Shown: piece after piece, positions 41,374-53,105 of the stretch | Layout: each line of letters opens with the position of its first letter | Position numbering within the stretch: position 1 is the stretch's first letter | Made by a program: the position numbers and the translations under genes | Notes under the pieces: model-generated | What the model saw: the letters and a program-made list of their open reading frames with translations, nothing else | Databases searched by the model: none | What the model was told of the DNA's origin: nothing | Source: Ascoidea asiatica | Taxonomy: Eukaryota; Ascomycota; Saccharomycetes; Ascoideales; Ascoideaceae | Assembly (NCBI GenBank): GCA_001600695.1 | Contig: BCKQ01000008.1 | Location: forward strand, 124,001-188,000 | DNA: 64,000 nucleotides | Direction of reading: 5' to 3'

Positions 41374-41912
41374 AAGACATGAATCATTACTTGATCATAT
41401 ATATATTCTTATTGGTATATTCAAGTTTATATATATAATTGTAATATATTTTTAAAATTAATTTAATTTCTTCATTCAATTAAATTTAATTACATTTATT
41501 TAAAAAAGTAGAATTGATTTGAAGTTATTAATAATTTTATTTACAAAAAAGGAAAGTCACGTGCCTTTAAATATTTTTTTTATTTTAAAAAAACTGAATT
41601 TTTTGATTGAAATTTTATTTTATTTTTGAAATTTTATTTTAAAATGATAGTGAGTTTATTATTAAAGGATTAATAATTTTGAAAATTAGCTCTCTTTTAT
41701 AGATCACATACTCTAAATTAAAATATAAAGAAATAAATATTTATATATATATAGATTGATAGATATCTTTTCATTAATTATTTGCATTTACTAAATATTT
41801 ATTTTCTTTTCATTAATAACTATATCAAGAATTTAATTGTATTTAAAATCATATTTTATAGCTACTATACACTAATACTAATACTATATTCAAATAATAA
41901 AGATAAATAAGA
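41374..41912. promoter_or_regulatory. TIF6 promoter region
   Basis: AT-rich intergenic DNA with one Cbf1-type E-box (GTCACGTG, 41556-41563) 350 bp before the TIF6 ATG, and A/T-rich tracts including TTTTGAAAATTAG near 41680, which resembles the RRPE element of ribosome-biogenesis genes. No gene is seen. Confidence 0.5.
41556..41563. promoter_or_regulatory. E-box GTCACGTG (Cbf1-type site) upstream of TIF6
   Basis: AAGTCACGTGCC, with the same 3' C as the three other sites in this window. Binding by Cbf1 or a related bHLH factor is inferred. Confidence 0.5.
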
Positions 41913-42650
41913 ATGGCTAGTAGAACACAATTTGAAAATTCCAATGAAGTTGGAGTATTTTCAAAATTAACTAATTCATATTGTTTAGTTGCAGTTGGAG
42001 GATCAGAAAATTTCTATTCAGCATTTGAAGCAGAATTAGGAGATGTTATTCCAATAATCCATACAACTATTGCTGGATCAAGAATCATTGGTAGAATGAC
42101 AGTTGGTAATAGAAGAGGATTATTAGTTCCACAACAAACAACAGATCAAGAATTAATGCATATACGAAATTCATTACCAGATTCTGTTAAAGTACAAAGA
42201 ATTGAAGAAAGATTATCAGCATTAGGTAATGTAATTTGTTGTAATGATTATGTTGCTTTAGTTCATCCAGATATTGAAAGAGAAACCGAAGAAATTATTG
42301 CAGATGTTCTTGGTGTTGAAGTATTCAGACAAACAATTGCAGGTAATGTACTTGTTGGAAGTTATTGTTCTTTAAGTAATCATGGTGGTTTAGTTCATCC
42401 TCAGACTTCAATCGAAGATCAAGCAGAACTTAGTTCATTATTACAAGTACCATTAGTTGCAGGAACTGTGAATAGAGGTTCATCAGTTGTTGGAGCAGGA
42501 ATGGTGGTTAATGATTGGTTAGCAGTTGCTGGATCAGATACAACTGCAACAGAATTAAGTGTCATTGAAAGTATTTTCAGATTAGAAGAAGGTCGTCCTG
42601 AAGCACTAGGAAATAACTTGAGAGATACTCTTATTGAAACATATTCATAG
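41913..42650 (+). CDS. TIF6: translation initiation factor 6 (eIF6), 60S assembly and anti-association factor
   Basis: The 245-residue product has the same length as S. cerevisiae Tif6 and aligns throughout by eye. It shows the N-terminal [66 protein letters not shown] and the repeated pentein modules ending with VAGTVNRGS and [15 protein letters not shown]. eIF6 binds the 60S intersubunit face near uL14 and the sarcin-ricin loop. It keeps pre-60S particles from joining 40S until it is released by Sdo1/Efl1, and it is needed for nucleolar 60S biogenesis. The start is supported by the conserved [10 protein letters not shown]-terminus. IPI3, another 60S assembly factor, is 12 kb away, and both promoters have a CACGTG site. 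Confidence 0.98.
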   Translation: MASRTQFENSNEVGVFSKLTNSYCLVAVGGSENFYSAFEAELGDVIPIIHTTIAGSRIIGRMTVGNRRGLLVPQQTTDQELMHIRNSLPDSVKVQRIEERLSALGNVICCNDYVALVHPDIERETEEIIADVLGVEVFRQTIAGNVLVGSYCSLSNHGGLVHPQTSIEDQAELSSLLQVPLVAGTVNRGSSVVGAGMVVNDWLAVAGSDTTATELSVIESIFRLEEGRPEALGNNLRDTLIETYS

Positions 42651-43370
42651 ACTTTCAAGCTTTTATTTTTATTTCTTCTCGTCATAATAAATCAGTAATC
42701 TAATAAACATTTGATGTTAAGTAACTTTACTGTAGCGCTACACAAATACTGATAATTTTGGGCAGAGGTAAACTTTCGAATAAGTAGTAACCGTTACACT
42801 GGTACACCCAGCCTGGAGGTAGCACCAGCACGACGGTACTACCATTGTTATGTGCCACCGTATACTAAAAGTATCATGATATACCCATTGCCATGGCCCG
42901 TGGTTCTTGCTGAGTGCCTGTTGCCCCTTTCGGTCGTCTTTGGCAACTGCGGGTCTGGTCCTGATCTCAGCTCTGCTAGCTTAATAAATTATTTAGACTC
43001 CATTTCCACTTCATTTCTTTGCGCTAGTGAGATTTAGAGACTCTGAGATCTCAGGGAGAAAATAAAATATATTTGACTTGATAAGCTTAGATTTAGATTT
43101 TGGATAAAGAAACTAAATTTATTTAATATTACATTGCTCGATAATTCCATTGATCAATTCAATTGATTAGATAAAAGTAATTAATATTATTACTGAAGAT
43201 AAACATTATTTTCATTCAATCAATAATCAATGTATTCAATTATCTAATGTTCATAAAAATTGATTCGAAACTGATTATTATCTTAAATTGTTATTTTAAA
43301 TTATTTCCTTAAATTATTTTTTGAACAATTCATATAAATAATAGTTAAACCGCTGAATAATAATCAAAAA
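42651..43370. promoter_or_regulatory. VPS13 upstream region with GC-rich island F
   Basis: GC-rich island at about 42735-43040, including GCACCAGC at 42822-42829 followed by ACGACGG. The 300 bp before the VPS13 ATG are very AT-rich (TTGATCAATTCAATTGATTAG and similar). A 61-codon frame inside the island is not supported. Confidence 0.55.
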
Positions 43371-46300
43371 ATGTTAGAATCTTTAATTGCAAATCTCTTA
43401 AATAGAATTTTAGGTGATTATGTTCAAAATTTTGATTCAAATCAATTAAATGTTGGAATTTGGAGTGGTGATGTAAAATTAAAGAATTTAAAATTAAAAA
43501 AAGAATCTTTGGATCATTTTAATTTACCAATTGATGTTAAATATGGGTTTTTAGGTCAATTGACTTTAAATATCCCATGGTCAAATTTAAAATCAAAACC
43601 AGTAAAAATTTTAATTGAAAATTTATATTTATTAGCAAATCCTTCAAATTTTAATAATTTAGATTTTGATGATTATGAAAAAAGAAAACTTAATTTGAAA
43701 AAACAAATTTTAAAAGATTTAGAAACAATAAATTTGAATAAAAAAACTCTCAATAATTCTTCAATTCAATCAAATACAAATAATGATGACAATATTAAAA
43801 AAAATGAAACTTTCACGGAAAGTTTAATCAACAAAATTGTTGATAATTTACAAGTTACTATTAAAGATATTCATATAAGATATGAAGATTTTGATACTTT
43901 TACTTTAAATCCTTATTCAATTGGTATAACTTTAAATGAATTATCTGCTATTTCGGCTGATGAGAATTATATACCAAATTTCATAAATTCTTCAACCTCA
44001 TTTTCTCATAAATTAATAACTCTAAAAAATTTAGGTTCTTATTGGATAACGGATTCTGATCCAATTGATCCTATTTTTTTCAATAATAGTGATATTAATA
44101 ATGATAATCTGGAAAATAAATTAATTGATGATAGTAATAATGATCAATTAATAAACAAATTTAATAGTTTAATAGCAAAAAATATCGAAGAAATTAATTC
44201 AAATCATGAATATATTTTGAAACCTGTAAGTGGTATAGGAAAAATTAAATTAAATAAAGAAGGTTCAACAGATTCTGATCCTTATATATCTTCAGAATTA
44301 TCTTTTCAAGAATTTTCTTTGAATTTAAATTCAAATCAATATAGAGATATTTTGACAACAATGACAAATTATAATTATTTTTTAAAAACTTTCAAATTCA
44401 AAAAATTTAAACCTTCAAAAGAATTAACTCCAAAAAAATATCCAAAATTATGGTTTAAATATGTTGCAAATTGTGTTTTAAATGAAATTCATGAAAAAAA
44501 TTATAAATGGACATGGGAATTTTTTAAGAAAAGAAGAGATAATAGATTATTATATATAAAATTCTATAAAATCAAATTATCTTATCTTGAAAAAAATGAT
44601 GAGGCTAATATTCCAATTAGTGTTATTAAAATTTTATCTGACATTGAAGAATCTGATTTATCTATTGAAGATTTAAAACTTTATGGAGCTTTAGCAAGAA
44701 CTCAATATAGAAAAGATAAAATTCAATCACCTTCAAAAATTGATAATAGCGATGAAAATACAATTGAAAATACTAATGAAAACTCAATTGAAAATACTAA
44801 TGAAAATTTTAGTACTGCTTCTGAAAATTCAATTGAAAATAATTCTACTGAAATTGAGAATGTAAATGAAAGTATTCCTAAAATTCAAAACCAAAATCAG
44901 GTTCAAAATGAAAATCAAGGCTGGCTTGGCCGTTGGTGGTATGGTTCAAAACCTTCAGAAAATAATTCAACCAATTCGGCTAATAATAATTCAGATGATT
45001 CTAATGAAAATTTAGAGACCAACCAGCTGATGATAACAGAAGAACAAAAAAAAGAACTTTATGCTGCAATTGAATTTGATGAAAAAGAATCTTTAAAAGA
45101 AGCAATTGAAATTCCAAAAGATAGAATAACTATGAAATTAAATGCAAATTTAGAATCCGGATCCTTTAATATTCAAGAATGTATTTGTAATCATAATAAT
45201 AAAAATAATACCAATACCGATAAAATTGATAAAAAAATCAAAGAACTTGCAAAAGTTGGTTGGGAAGGATGCTCTTTTCAATTATTGCAAAGACCAGAAT
45301 CTTCCATAACTTCTTTTTCTATGGAAGTATTTAAAATTGAAGATAATCATGTTCAAGATAGCTTATATAAGGATATTGTTAGTGTAAAATCTTTAAATTC
45401 AAGAATTCAAAATCTGGAAAATTCTCAAGATTTATCTCAAGAAGATTCTCAACCTTTTTTCAATGTATCTTTTGAATGCAATCCATTAGATAATAGTGCT
45501 GATTCTATTCTTAAAAGTGAAATGAGAAGTATGACAATTTTTTATAATATTGATTTTGTTACAAGAATTATGAAATTTTTCAAGCCTCCTAAACAACATC
45601 TTGAAACCGTTGGAGCAATTATAAATGCAGCTGAATCAACTGTTGAAACTTTCACTGAACAAACTAGATTAAATCTTCAATATGCTTTAGAAGAGCATAA
45701 AACCATGAAAACTGATTTAAATTTACAAGCTCCTTTAATTATTTTTCCACTTGAACCAACAAATTGGCAATCACCATGTGGAATTATTGATGCAGGCCAT
45801 ATAATTGTAACTAGTGATTTAATTGACCAGCAAACTGCTAAAGAATTGAAGCAAAAAGATTCTAGTGATTATAAAGAAGAAGACTGGAATATCATGGAAA
45901 AGCTCATGTATGATAAATTCAACTTAAGTTTAGAAGACGCTCAGATTTTAATTGGACCATCAGTCAAATCAACCATCGAACAATTACAAAATGATGGTTT
46001 CTCAACCCAACAAAAACCTGCATTGGTTTTAGATAAATTAAATACAGATTTCTTAGTACAAATTTGTATAATACCTCAAGATTTGAATTTATCAAAAATA
46101 AAAATATCTGGAAATATGTCAGAATTCAAAGTTTTAATGTCTGATTATCAATATAAAGTTATGATGCAGTTAATTGATAAATGCATTCCTGATTTTGATA
46201 TGGATGATGATCCTACGGATCATATAAATTCTCAAGATTTAAGTATTTCAGATTATAACTTAGGAGTTGATGAATCATTAGTAGATAGTTTTGATAACAC

Positions 46301-49300
46301 TTCTTCTAATCAATCTCAAACAGCTTCTCATATTCTAGCGGAAAATCAGCATATAGTTGATTTTGACTTTAAAGTAGATATGATACAACTTTCATTAAAA
46401 AAATGCTTCAATGGGAAAACGCTTGAAAGTGATCCTATAGTTGATATTTTTGGTCAAAACTTCAGATTAGATTTTTTCAAAACTGGAAAAGGAATGAATG
46501 CTGATGTTATTTTGAGTGATATTGATATTATTGATAAAATTGATAAGGAAACTTCAGAAGAATTTCAAGCTTTAATATCTTCCAAAAATTTCTCTTCTGT
46601 TGACAATGTAAGTGAAGTTAAAGATTTATTTACTGTAAAATATAAGCGGTCAATTCGTGTTGTGGATTTCAAGGGTAAAAAAATAGAGGTAAATGATCAA
46701 GATGTCGATTTAAATATTTCAGCTGTGAAAGCTATAATTACAAGAAAATCATGGTTGACAATTATTAACTTTTGTATAACTACATTTACAGATCCAAATC
46801 CTCCAGAAACTCCAGCAGATGCTTTGAGACATAACGATCCAAATGCATTAGAAGCACCGGGAAAAATTAATGTGAATGTCAACATGGAGAGAATCATTTT
46901 CCTTTTGAATGATGAAGGGATAAAGCTTGCAACTTTACAATTAACTAAGGGTGAAATTGATGTTTTGGTTCTTCCTGATTCTATGAAAGTTTTATTCAAA
47001 TTAGGTGCGCTTACTTTACATGACGAAGTTAATCTTGGATCTTCAAGGGATTCCACTGTCAGAAAATTAATCAGTATTGAAGGTGACAACTTAATGGAAA
47101 TAGCATATGAATCTTTTGATCCTGCTACCAACTCAAATTATTATGATACCTCTGTGATTGTGAAAACTGGCTCAATCAAAGTTAATTTCATTGAGCAACC
47201 TATAAAAAGATTATTATTATATTTAAGTCAACTTCTAAGAATGAAGGCATTTTTTGATTCTGCCAGAGATGCAGCTTTTAACCAGGTAAACTCTTTACCA
47301 GCCAAAATGCATTATTCTATTTTTATAGAGACTCCTATTATTGTCTTTCCAAAATTAGTCAGACTGTCAGGAATTTATGATAATGTAACTGCATATCCAG
47401 GTGAAATTCATTTAAGTAATTCTTTTGTTCCCAAAGATGAAAGTTTTTTGAATATCATTTCCATTGATGTAAAATCTACAAGATTGACCTCTTGCTTCTA
47501 TTTTGATGATCACATTCAGTCTCTCGAGATTTTAAAGGATCTAGATCTTGGATTTAAAATAGATTGTGGTGATGAAGCTAAACCTGAAGTGAATAGGCCC
47601 TCTAAAATAATTACTGGTTCCATGGAAGATGTAGAAGTTAATTTAACAGAAAGTCAACTTAAATACCTAATGGAGTTAGTAAGAACAGTTCCCGAAGTCT
47701 TTAACTATAATGATACAGAGCCTATGACAGATATCGCAGATGCAGCAGCAAATGCAGCCATTGTTGTTGCACCAAAATCAGCATCGACTATGTCTAACAA
47801 TACTCCATCTATATCGAGGACTCCAACTCCCTGTGCAAACTCGAAAGATGAATACCCTCTGTCTGATCTTTCAATTGACTTTTCCTGGGTTGTTTCTAAA
47901 GTTGCTCTAACTATTTTTCACAAAGTTAAATTAGGTAAGAAATTTCAGAATTCCCAGTTGTCTAGATTTGCTTTGAATGATACTGGTGTGAAGTTTAAAC
48001 TCAAGAATGACGGTACTTACAAATCGGACTTACATATAAAGTCATTTACAGTAGAAGATATTCGGAAGTCGAAACTGAATAAATTTTCGGAGATTATTCC
48101 AGTGGTGAACCATGAAGGCTATCAATTCATGGCTTCGATTTCTTCTAAAGGAGAAAACCAAACTAACATAATGTTAACAGTGGATAGCCCAAAATTAATT
48201 TTAGCCTTAGATTATATTTTTGCTGTACTCAAGTTCGCTCAAACAGGACTTGGCTTAGATGATTCTATAGGAAACAAAGAACTAGATTCATCAGAAGAGC
48301 AAAAAATAACCGAAGTAACTTCCAAATCAGTAATGAGTCCTATAAATGAAGTTAAAAGTGAAAACAGCTCAAATAAGCTCTCTTATATTATCAATATTGT
48401 GGATCCTTCTGTTATATTGTTGGCAGATCCTAATTCAGCTGACTCAGATGCTATTGTATTTACTCTAAACCAATTTGTTGTCTCCAGTCATAATCTTTCA
48501 ACTATAACAGCAAATAATGTTGGATTATTTTTATGCAAAATGAGTCAATTTGATGAAACCCAGATTCGAATTATTGACGACTTTTCATGCTCATTTTCCT
48601 TGGACCAGAGAGGTTCAACACCAAATAATTTGTTGACTCAAATTCAAATATCTGTTGAACCATTGATAATGAGATTATCTTTGAGAGATATTCGATTGGC
48701 CATAACAATTATGAATAAGGCTTATGAACTAGCTGGCTTTACAGGAACTCCGAATAATGAAGAGCATAAAAGCCCCCCTGATTTAGAGCAATTTTTACTC
48801 TCGGGAGATCTAAAGAAAAAGGTATCTCAATATGCACCATCAATTTTATCTTCTATTTCAAAGGAAAATCAAAGAGCTAATAGTAACGCTGTCTCAACTC
48901 TTGTTTCTTGCACTGAAGAATTAGGTGCCGATATTCAAGGTTTAAGATTAGTTCTTATTGGGGATGTCCATGAATTGCCTGTTTTAGATATTACTGTCAA
49001 ACCATTTTCTGTTGCTGCAAAAAATTGGTCCACAGACATTATGATGGATACTAAGCTTGAGTCTTTTGTCAATATATTCAATTACGCTACATCATCATGG
49101 GAACCATTAATTGATCCATGGCCATTGATTGTACACGCCAGTCAAACCAGAAAATCCGACAAAGATAAAGCTACATTTAATCTTGATATAATTTCAAGAG
49201 CTTTAGCTGATGTAACAGTAAGTTCAAGATCGGTTGTTTTGCTTTCCCAGATTTTTAGTTTGCTATCTCTCGAAAAAGAACTTAAACTGAGAGGAGAGGA

Positions 49301-52300
49301 ATTACCATATAGAATCGTTAATCGAACAGGATTTGATATTAATATTTGGATTGACTCCAAAAACAGAGAAGAAAGAAGTGGGTTAACCCATATATCTAAC
49401 GATGAAGAAATTCCATGGCAATTTGAAGACTGGCGAAAAGTCCGTGAAAACTTAAGAACAGATAATCAGAAAGGAGTTCTTGGAATTCAGCTTATAGACT
49501 CTCCTTTCAATCCTCTAAGAGGTGTTTCAATAACTGGTGAGGGGGAATCAGTTTATATTTTAAATCCTTCATTCGATGGTTTTCATAGTAGATTTGTTTG
49601 TGAAGTCGTTCTTGGAAGCGACAATATAAAACATGTTGTTTTAAAATCTCCAATAACAGTTTTCAATGATGTGAATATTCCTATTTTTATTGGATTAAAA
49701 AATGCAGATGAAAGTATCGAAGAAGTTCATCGTATTAAACCTAAAGAATCTTATCCCATACCTATCATGAAATGCTATCAAAGTCATATATACATAAAAC
49801 CGGATATTAGTTTGAAGTTCAACTGGTCAAGAAATTGCGTCGACTGGAAACGTTTAATGAAAAAGTCCACAGCTTTGCAATGTGTTTCTTTAAGCTCTAA
49901 TTTATCATTTTACTTTCAAGCAAGCTCCGTATATAATAAGGAAGAACCCTTGACCAGAATTTACCCTCATATGAAAGTCGTTATTTCATCACCATTAGAA
50001 GTAGAAAACTTACTTCCTTACGATCTTAAGTTTAGAATTTATGATAAAACAGCAAAGAAGGATTGGATGATTACTCTTAAAAAAGGAGAATCAAACTCTG
50101 TTTATGTTGTTACTCTAGAAAATTTTTTACTTTTGAGTGTTGCGCCCTTAGATTGTAATTTTGAGAGGTCCGAATTTGTTATCATCAATTGTCCTGCTAA
50201 CTCTGATGTCGAAAGAGATACAGTACTTCCACTAAGAAGTCAAGATGGTCAAAAATTAAAATTAAAAATTCATTACATCAAAAGTAAAAGTGGTAGCGGT
50301 CAAAGAATTGTTGTTTATTCTCCATATGTTATTCTTAATAAAACAGGTGTTAATTTACTTTTATCTGAAAACAATAATATCCTTAGATCAGAGGTTGTCT
50401 CCTCGCCAAATGAAGTTGGTAATATTAAAGAAGCGTACCCAAAAATGTTTTCTTTTGATTCTTATAATGCAAAAAGGAACCGAGCTACTTTGAAAGTTGA
50501 AAATTCGCACTGGAGTAGAGATTTTAGTTTGGATGCAGTAGGTCAATATTTTGATTTGTCAGTTCCTTTGCTCGATAAAACCAAAGAAATAAATCTAGGG
50601 ATTCATGTGTCTGAAGGAGAAGGAATTTATAAAATTTCCAAGATCATAACGATTAGTCCCAGATTCATGCTCCACAATGCCTTAAAAGAAGAAATTCAAG
50701 TAATGGAAGTTGGAACCTTGAGAGAAATTAGAATCAAATCGGATAAAATCTGCCCATTATATTCAACAAGAAGCATCATTGAGAAAAGATTTATGATTAG
50801 ATATTTGGGGTCAGAATCTAGATGGTCTGCTCCATTTTCCATCAAGGATGTTGGTCAGACTTTTGTGAAAGTATTCAAGCAAGGTAAAGGTGACATTCTT
50901 TTGAAATTTGACATTTTTGTTGATGCAGCGACAGTTTTCATCGATATTGACGATGCCAAAGGTCAGTGGCCTTACTCAATTGCAAATTTTACTGATAATG
51001 AATTTGCTTTTTACCAAACCAATCCTAATATCAATGAAGATGGAGAAACTGGTAAAGATGATGTTCGTTATGAACCTATCCCTCATATAATACCTGCCAA
51101 TTCTACTATTCCATATGCTTGGGATTACCCATCTGGAATTGTAAAAGAAATTGTTTTATGTTATTCGAACAGAAAAAGATATATTCAATTGGCAGAAATC
51201 GGAAATTTGAAGCCCATGCGCCTTCCAGCTCCAAGAAATGATCCTGCTAATATTGTAGATTTGAATGTTGTTTCTAATGGTCCCACCCAAACGTTAATAA
51301 TCTCGAAATATGATCCAGGTGTCAGTCTCTATAAATTAAAAGAAAATACAGGTTCTAATGTTTCACTCAGTAAAGATCATTTTGAGCCAATCAGTGATGA
51401 TGAAGTTTCATTTTTCACTAAAGTATTAATTAAATTCGAAGGTGTGGGAATATCTTTAATCAACCATCGTCTGCAAGAGTTAGCTTATATCACATTCAGA
51501 GGCTTGGAAATAAAATATAACGAATCAGATTTATTCCAAACTTTCAATTATAAACTCAAATGGATTCAAATTGATAATCAACTTTATGGAGGAATATTTC
51601 CAATTGTTCTATACCCCACAAATGTTCCTCAAACTCGCAAAGAGATCAATTCCCATCCAACACTTTCTGGATCGATCGCGAAAGTTAAAGACGATTCCCA
51701 CGGTGTTTTGTATATCAAGTATTTTACTATATTGTTACAAGAGATGTCAGTTGAAATAGATGAAGACTTTTTGTTCGCATTACTTGAATTTTCAAAATTC
51801 CCTGGAGCCAGCTGGGTAGTTGAAACACAAAATAAATTATGTCCAGATAAAGTTTCACTCCCAGCATTTCGTCGTTCAACAAAAGGAGATGAGATTTACT
51901 TTGAAGTTTTTTTATTACAGCCCACTCGAACTAATTTATCTTTTATGAGAACAGAAAGAGTTAATGTGGAAGATAAGCCAGACGCTCAGAATGCAGTAAC
52001 ATTTTTCTTGAATATTTTGACAATGGCTATTGGAAATATAAATGACGCACCTATTAAGTTGAATTCTTTGTTAATTCCTAACATGAAAATATCTATTCCA
52101 AATTTAATTGAAGATATAAAGACCAGCTATGGGCAGCAATTTCTTTATCAAGTTCATAGAATTTTAGGCTCAGCAGACTTTTTAGGAAACCCTGTTGGAT
52201 TATTTAACAATATCAGTTCTGGTGTTATGGATATATTTTATGAACCCTATCAAGGTTTCATCATGAATGATAACCCTCAAGAACTTGGTATGGGACTAGC

Positions 52301-53105
52301 TAGGGGAGGATTGAGTTTTTTCAAAAAGTCAGTTTTCGGTTTATCTGATAGTTTCACTAGATTTACAGGCTCCATGGCAAAAGGCCTTTCAGCTGCTACA
52401 TTTGACAAACATTTTCAACAACGTCGTACTTTGAACAAAAGACGTAATAAGCCAAAGCATGCTCTTTATGGTATTAAATCAGGAGCAGAATCTTTTGTTG
52501 AAAGTTTTGCAAGTGGTGTAACAGGCATCGCGCTTAATCCGATCGAGGGTGCAAATAAGGAAGGAGCTTCTGGTTTTTTTAAAGGTGTTGGAAAGGGATT
52601 GATTGGCTTGCCAACAAAAACTGCAATTGGAATCTTTGATTTGGCATCAAGTGTCGGTGAAGGAATTCGAAATACAACCACTGTTACAGATTCTGCAGAA
52701 ATTGAGAAAGTTAGATTGCCAAGATATATTGAGCCAAGTGGTTCAATTAAGCCATATTCTGTTTGGGAAGCTCTAGGTCAATTTTGGCTAAAATCAATAA
52801 ATGGTGGTAAATTTGTCAATGAATCTTATCTTGGACATGTCCTATTGCCTGGCGAAGAATTTGTTGTAATTGTTACTTTCAAATTGATAATGCTAGCTTC
52901 AATACCGAGATTGACCACTGAATGGGTCATTGGATATGACGAAATTAAAGCTATCATATTGGAGAAATCAGGGTTGAGAATTGGTCTTAAAAACTCATCA
53001 GGCCCCTTTATACCTATTGTTGATTCTTCTACAAGAAAAAAGTTATATCAAAGAATAGCAATTGGGGTAAACGAGTTTAATAAAAATTGTCAAGTTATTT
53101 TGTAA
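43371..53105 (+). CDS. VPS13: Vps13 bridge-like lipid transfer protein
   Basis: A single uninterrupted 3,244-residue frame, close to the S. cerevisiae length (3,144). It begins with the chorein motif (MLESLIANLLNRILGDYV, then NLNVGIWSGDVKLKNLKLKK-like sequence and LPIDVKYGFLGQLTLNIPW, within 1-90). The long groove-forming region contains a low-complexity insert at about 455-550 (Asn/Glu-rich). The Vps13 adaptor-binding (VAB) domain starts near 1975 (LPYRIVNRTGFDINIWI). A C-terminal ATG2_C-like segment lies around 2935-3100 (GLFNNISSGVMDIFYEPYQGF, GLARGGLSFFKKSVFG, GFFKGVGKGLIGLPTK), and a PH-like end follows at 3120-3244. Vps13 moves phospholipids between organelles at contact sites (vacuole, mitochondria, endosome, prospore membrane). 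No frameshift was noticed. Confidence 0.97.
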   Translation: MLESLIANLLNRILGDYVQNFDSNQLNVGIWSGDVKLKNLKLKKESLDHFNLPIDVKYGFLGQLTLNIPWSNLKSKPVKILIENLYLLANPSNFNNLDFDDYEKRKLNLKKQILKDLETINLNKKTLNNSSIQSNTNNDDNIKKNETFTESLINKIVDNLQVTIKDIHIRYEDFDTFTLNPYSIGITLNELSAISADENYIPNFINSSTSFSHKLITLKNLGSYWITDSDPIDPIFFNNSDINNDNLENKLIDDSNNDQLINKFNSLIAKNIEEINSNHEYILKPVSGIGKIKLNKEGSTDSDPYISSELSFQEFSLNLNSNQYRDILTTMTNYNYFLKTFKFKKFKPSKELTPKKYPKLWFKYVANCVLNEIHEKNYKWTWEFFKKRRDNRLLYIKFYKIKLSYLEKNDEANIPISVIKILSDIEESDLSIEDLKLYGALARTQYRKDKIQSPSKIDNSDENTIENTNENSIENTNENFSTASENSIENNSTEIENVNESIPKIQNQNQVQNENQGWLGRWWYGSKPSENNSTNSANNNSDDSNENLETNQLMITEEQKKELYAAIEFDEKESLKEAIEIPKDRITMKLNANLESGSFNIQECICNHNNKNNTNTDKIDKKIKELAKVGWEGCSFQLLQRPESSITSFSMEVFKIEDNHVQDSLYKDIVSVKSLNSRIQNLENSQDLSQEDSQPFFNVSFECNPLDNSADSILKSEMRSMTIFYNIDFVTRIMKFFKPPKQHLETVGAIINAAESTVETFTEQTRLNLQYALEEHKTMKTDLNLQAPLIIFPLEPTNWQSPCGIIDAGHIIVTSDLIDQQTAKELKQKDSSDYKEEDWNIMEKLMYDKFNLSLEDAQILIGPSVKSTIEQLQNDGFSTQQKPALVLDKLNTDFLVQICIIPQDLNLSKIKISGNMSEFKVLMSDYQYKVMMQLIDKCIPDFDMDDDPTDHINSQDLSISDYNLGVDESLVDSFDNTSSNQSQTASHILAENQHIVDFDFKVDMIQLSLKKCFNGKTLESDPIVDIFGQNFRLDFFKTGKGMNADVILSDIDIIDKIDKETSEEFQALISSKNFSSVDNVSEVKDLFTVKYKRSIRVVDFKGKKIEVNDQDVDLNISAVKAIITRKSWLTIINFCITTFTDPNPPETPADALRHNDPNALEAPGKINVNVNMERIIFLLNDEGIKLATLQLTKGEIDVLVLPDSMKVLFKLGALTLHDEVNLGSSRDSTVRKLISIEGDNLMEIAYESFDPATNSNYYDTSVIVKTGSIKVNFIEQPIKRLLLYLSQLLRMKAFFDSARDAAFNQVNSLPAKMHYSIFIETPIIVFPKLVRLSGIYDNVTAYPGEIHLSNSFVPKDESFLNIISIDVKSTRLTSCFYFDDHIQSLEILKDLDLGFKIDCGDEAKPEVNRPSKIITGSMEDVEVNLTESQLKYLMELVRTVPEVFNYNDTEPMTDIADAAANAAIVVAPKSASTMSNNTPSISRTPTPCANSKDEYPLSDLSIDFSWVVSKVALTIFHKVKLGKKFQNSQLSRFALNDTGVKFKLKNDGTYKSDLHIKSFTVEDIRKSKLNKFSEIIPVVNHEGYQFMASISSKGENQTNIMLTVDSPKLILALDYIFAVLKFAQTGLGLDDSIGNKELDSSEEQKITEVTSKSVMSPINEVKSENSSNKLSYIINIVDPSVILLADPNSADSDAIVFTLNQFVVSSHNLSTITANNVGLFLCKMSQFDETQIRIIDDFSCSFSLDQRGSTPNNLLTQIQISVEPLIMRLSLRDIRLAITIMNKAYELAGFTGTPNNEEHKSPPDLEQFLLSGDLKKKVSQYAPSILSSISKENQRANSNAVSTLVSCTEELGADIQGLRLVLIGDVHELPVLDITVKPFSVAAKNWSTDIMMDTKLESFVNIFNYATSSWEPLIDPWPLIVHASQTRKSDKDKATFNLDIISRALADVTVSSRSVVLLSQIFSLLSLEKELKLRGEELPYRIVNRTGFDINIWIDSKNREERSGLTHISNDEEIPWQFEDWRKVRENLRTDNQKGVLGIQLIDSPFNPLRGVSITGEGESVYILNPSFDGFHSRFVCEVVLGSDNIKHVVLKSPITVFNDVNIPIFIGLKNADESIEEVHRIKPKESYPIPIMKCYQSHIYIKPDISLKFNWSRNCVDWKRLMKKSTALQCVSLSSNLSFYFQASSVYNKEEPLTRIYPHMKVVISSPLEVENLLPYDLKFRIYDKTAKKDWMITLKKGESNSVYVVTLENFLLLSVAPLDCNFERSEFVIINCPANSDVERDTVLPLRSQDGQKLKLKIHYIKSKSGSGQRIVVYSPYVILNKTGVNLLLSENNNILRSEVVSSPNEVGNIKEAYPKMFSFDSYNAKRNRATLKVENSHWSRDFSLDAVGQYFDLSVPLLDKTKEINLGIHVSEGEGIYKISKIITISPRFMLHNALKEEIQVMEVGTLREIRIKSDKICPLYSTRSIIEKRFMIRYLGSESRWSAPFSIKDVGQTFVKVFKQGKGDILLKFDIFVDAATVFIDIDDAKGQWPYSIANFTDNEFAFYQTNPNINEDGETGKDDVRYEPIPHIIPANSTIPYAWDYPSGIVKEIVLCYSNRKRYIQLAEIGNLKPMRLPAPRNDPANIVDLNVVSNGPTQTLIISKYDPGVSLYKLKENTGSNVSLSKDHFEPISDDEVSFFTKVLIKFEGVGISLINHRLQELAYITFRGLEIKYNESDLFQTFNYKLKWIQIDNQLYGGIFPIVLYPTNVPQTRKEINSHPTLSGSIAKVKDDSHGVLYIKYFTILLQEMSVEIDEDFLFALLEFSKFPGASWVVETQNKLCPDKVSLPAFRRSTKGDEIYFEVFLLQPTRTNLSFMRTERVNVEDKPDAQNAVTFFLNILTMAIGNINDAPIKLNSLLIPNMKISIPNLIEDIKTSYGQQFLYQVHRILGSADFLGNPVGLFNNISSGVMDIFYEPYQGFIMNDNPQELGMGLARGGLSFFKKSVFGLSDSFTRFTGSMAKGLSAATFDKHFQQRRTLNKRRNKPKHALYGIKSGAESFVESFASGVTGIALNPIEGANKEGASGFFKGVGKGLIGLPTKTAIGIFDLASSVGEGIRNTTTVTDSAEIEKVRLPRYIEPSGSIKPYSVWEALGQFWLKSINGGKFVNESYLGHVLLPGEEFVVIVTFKLIMLASIPRLTTEWVIGYDEIKAIILEKSGLRIGLKNSSGPFIPIVDSSTRKKLYQRIAIGVNEFNKNCQVIL

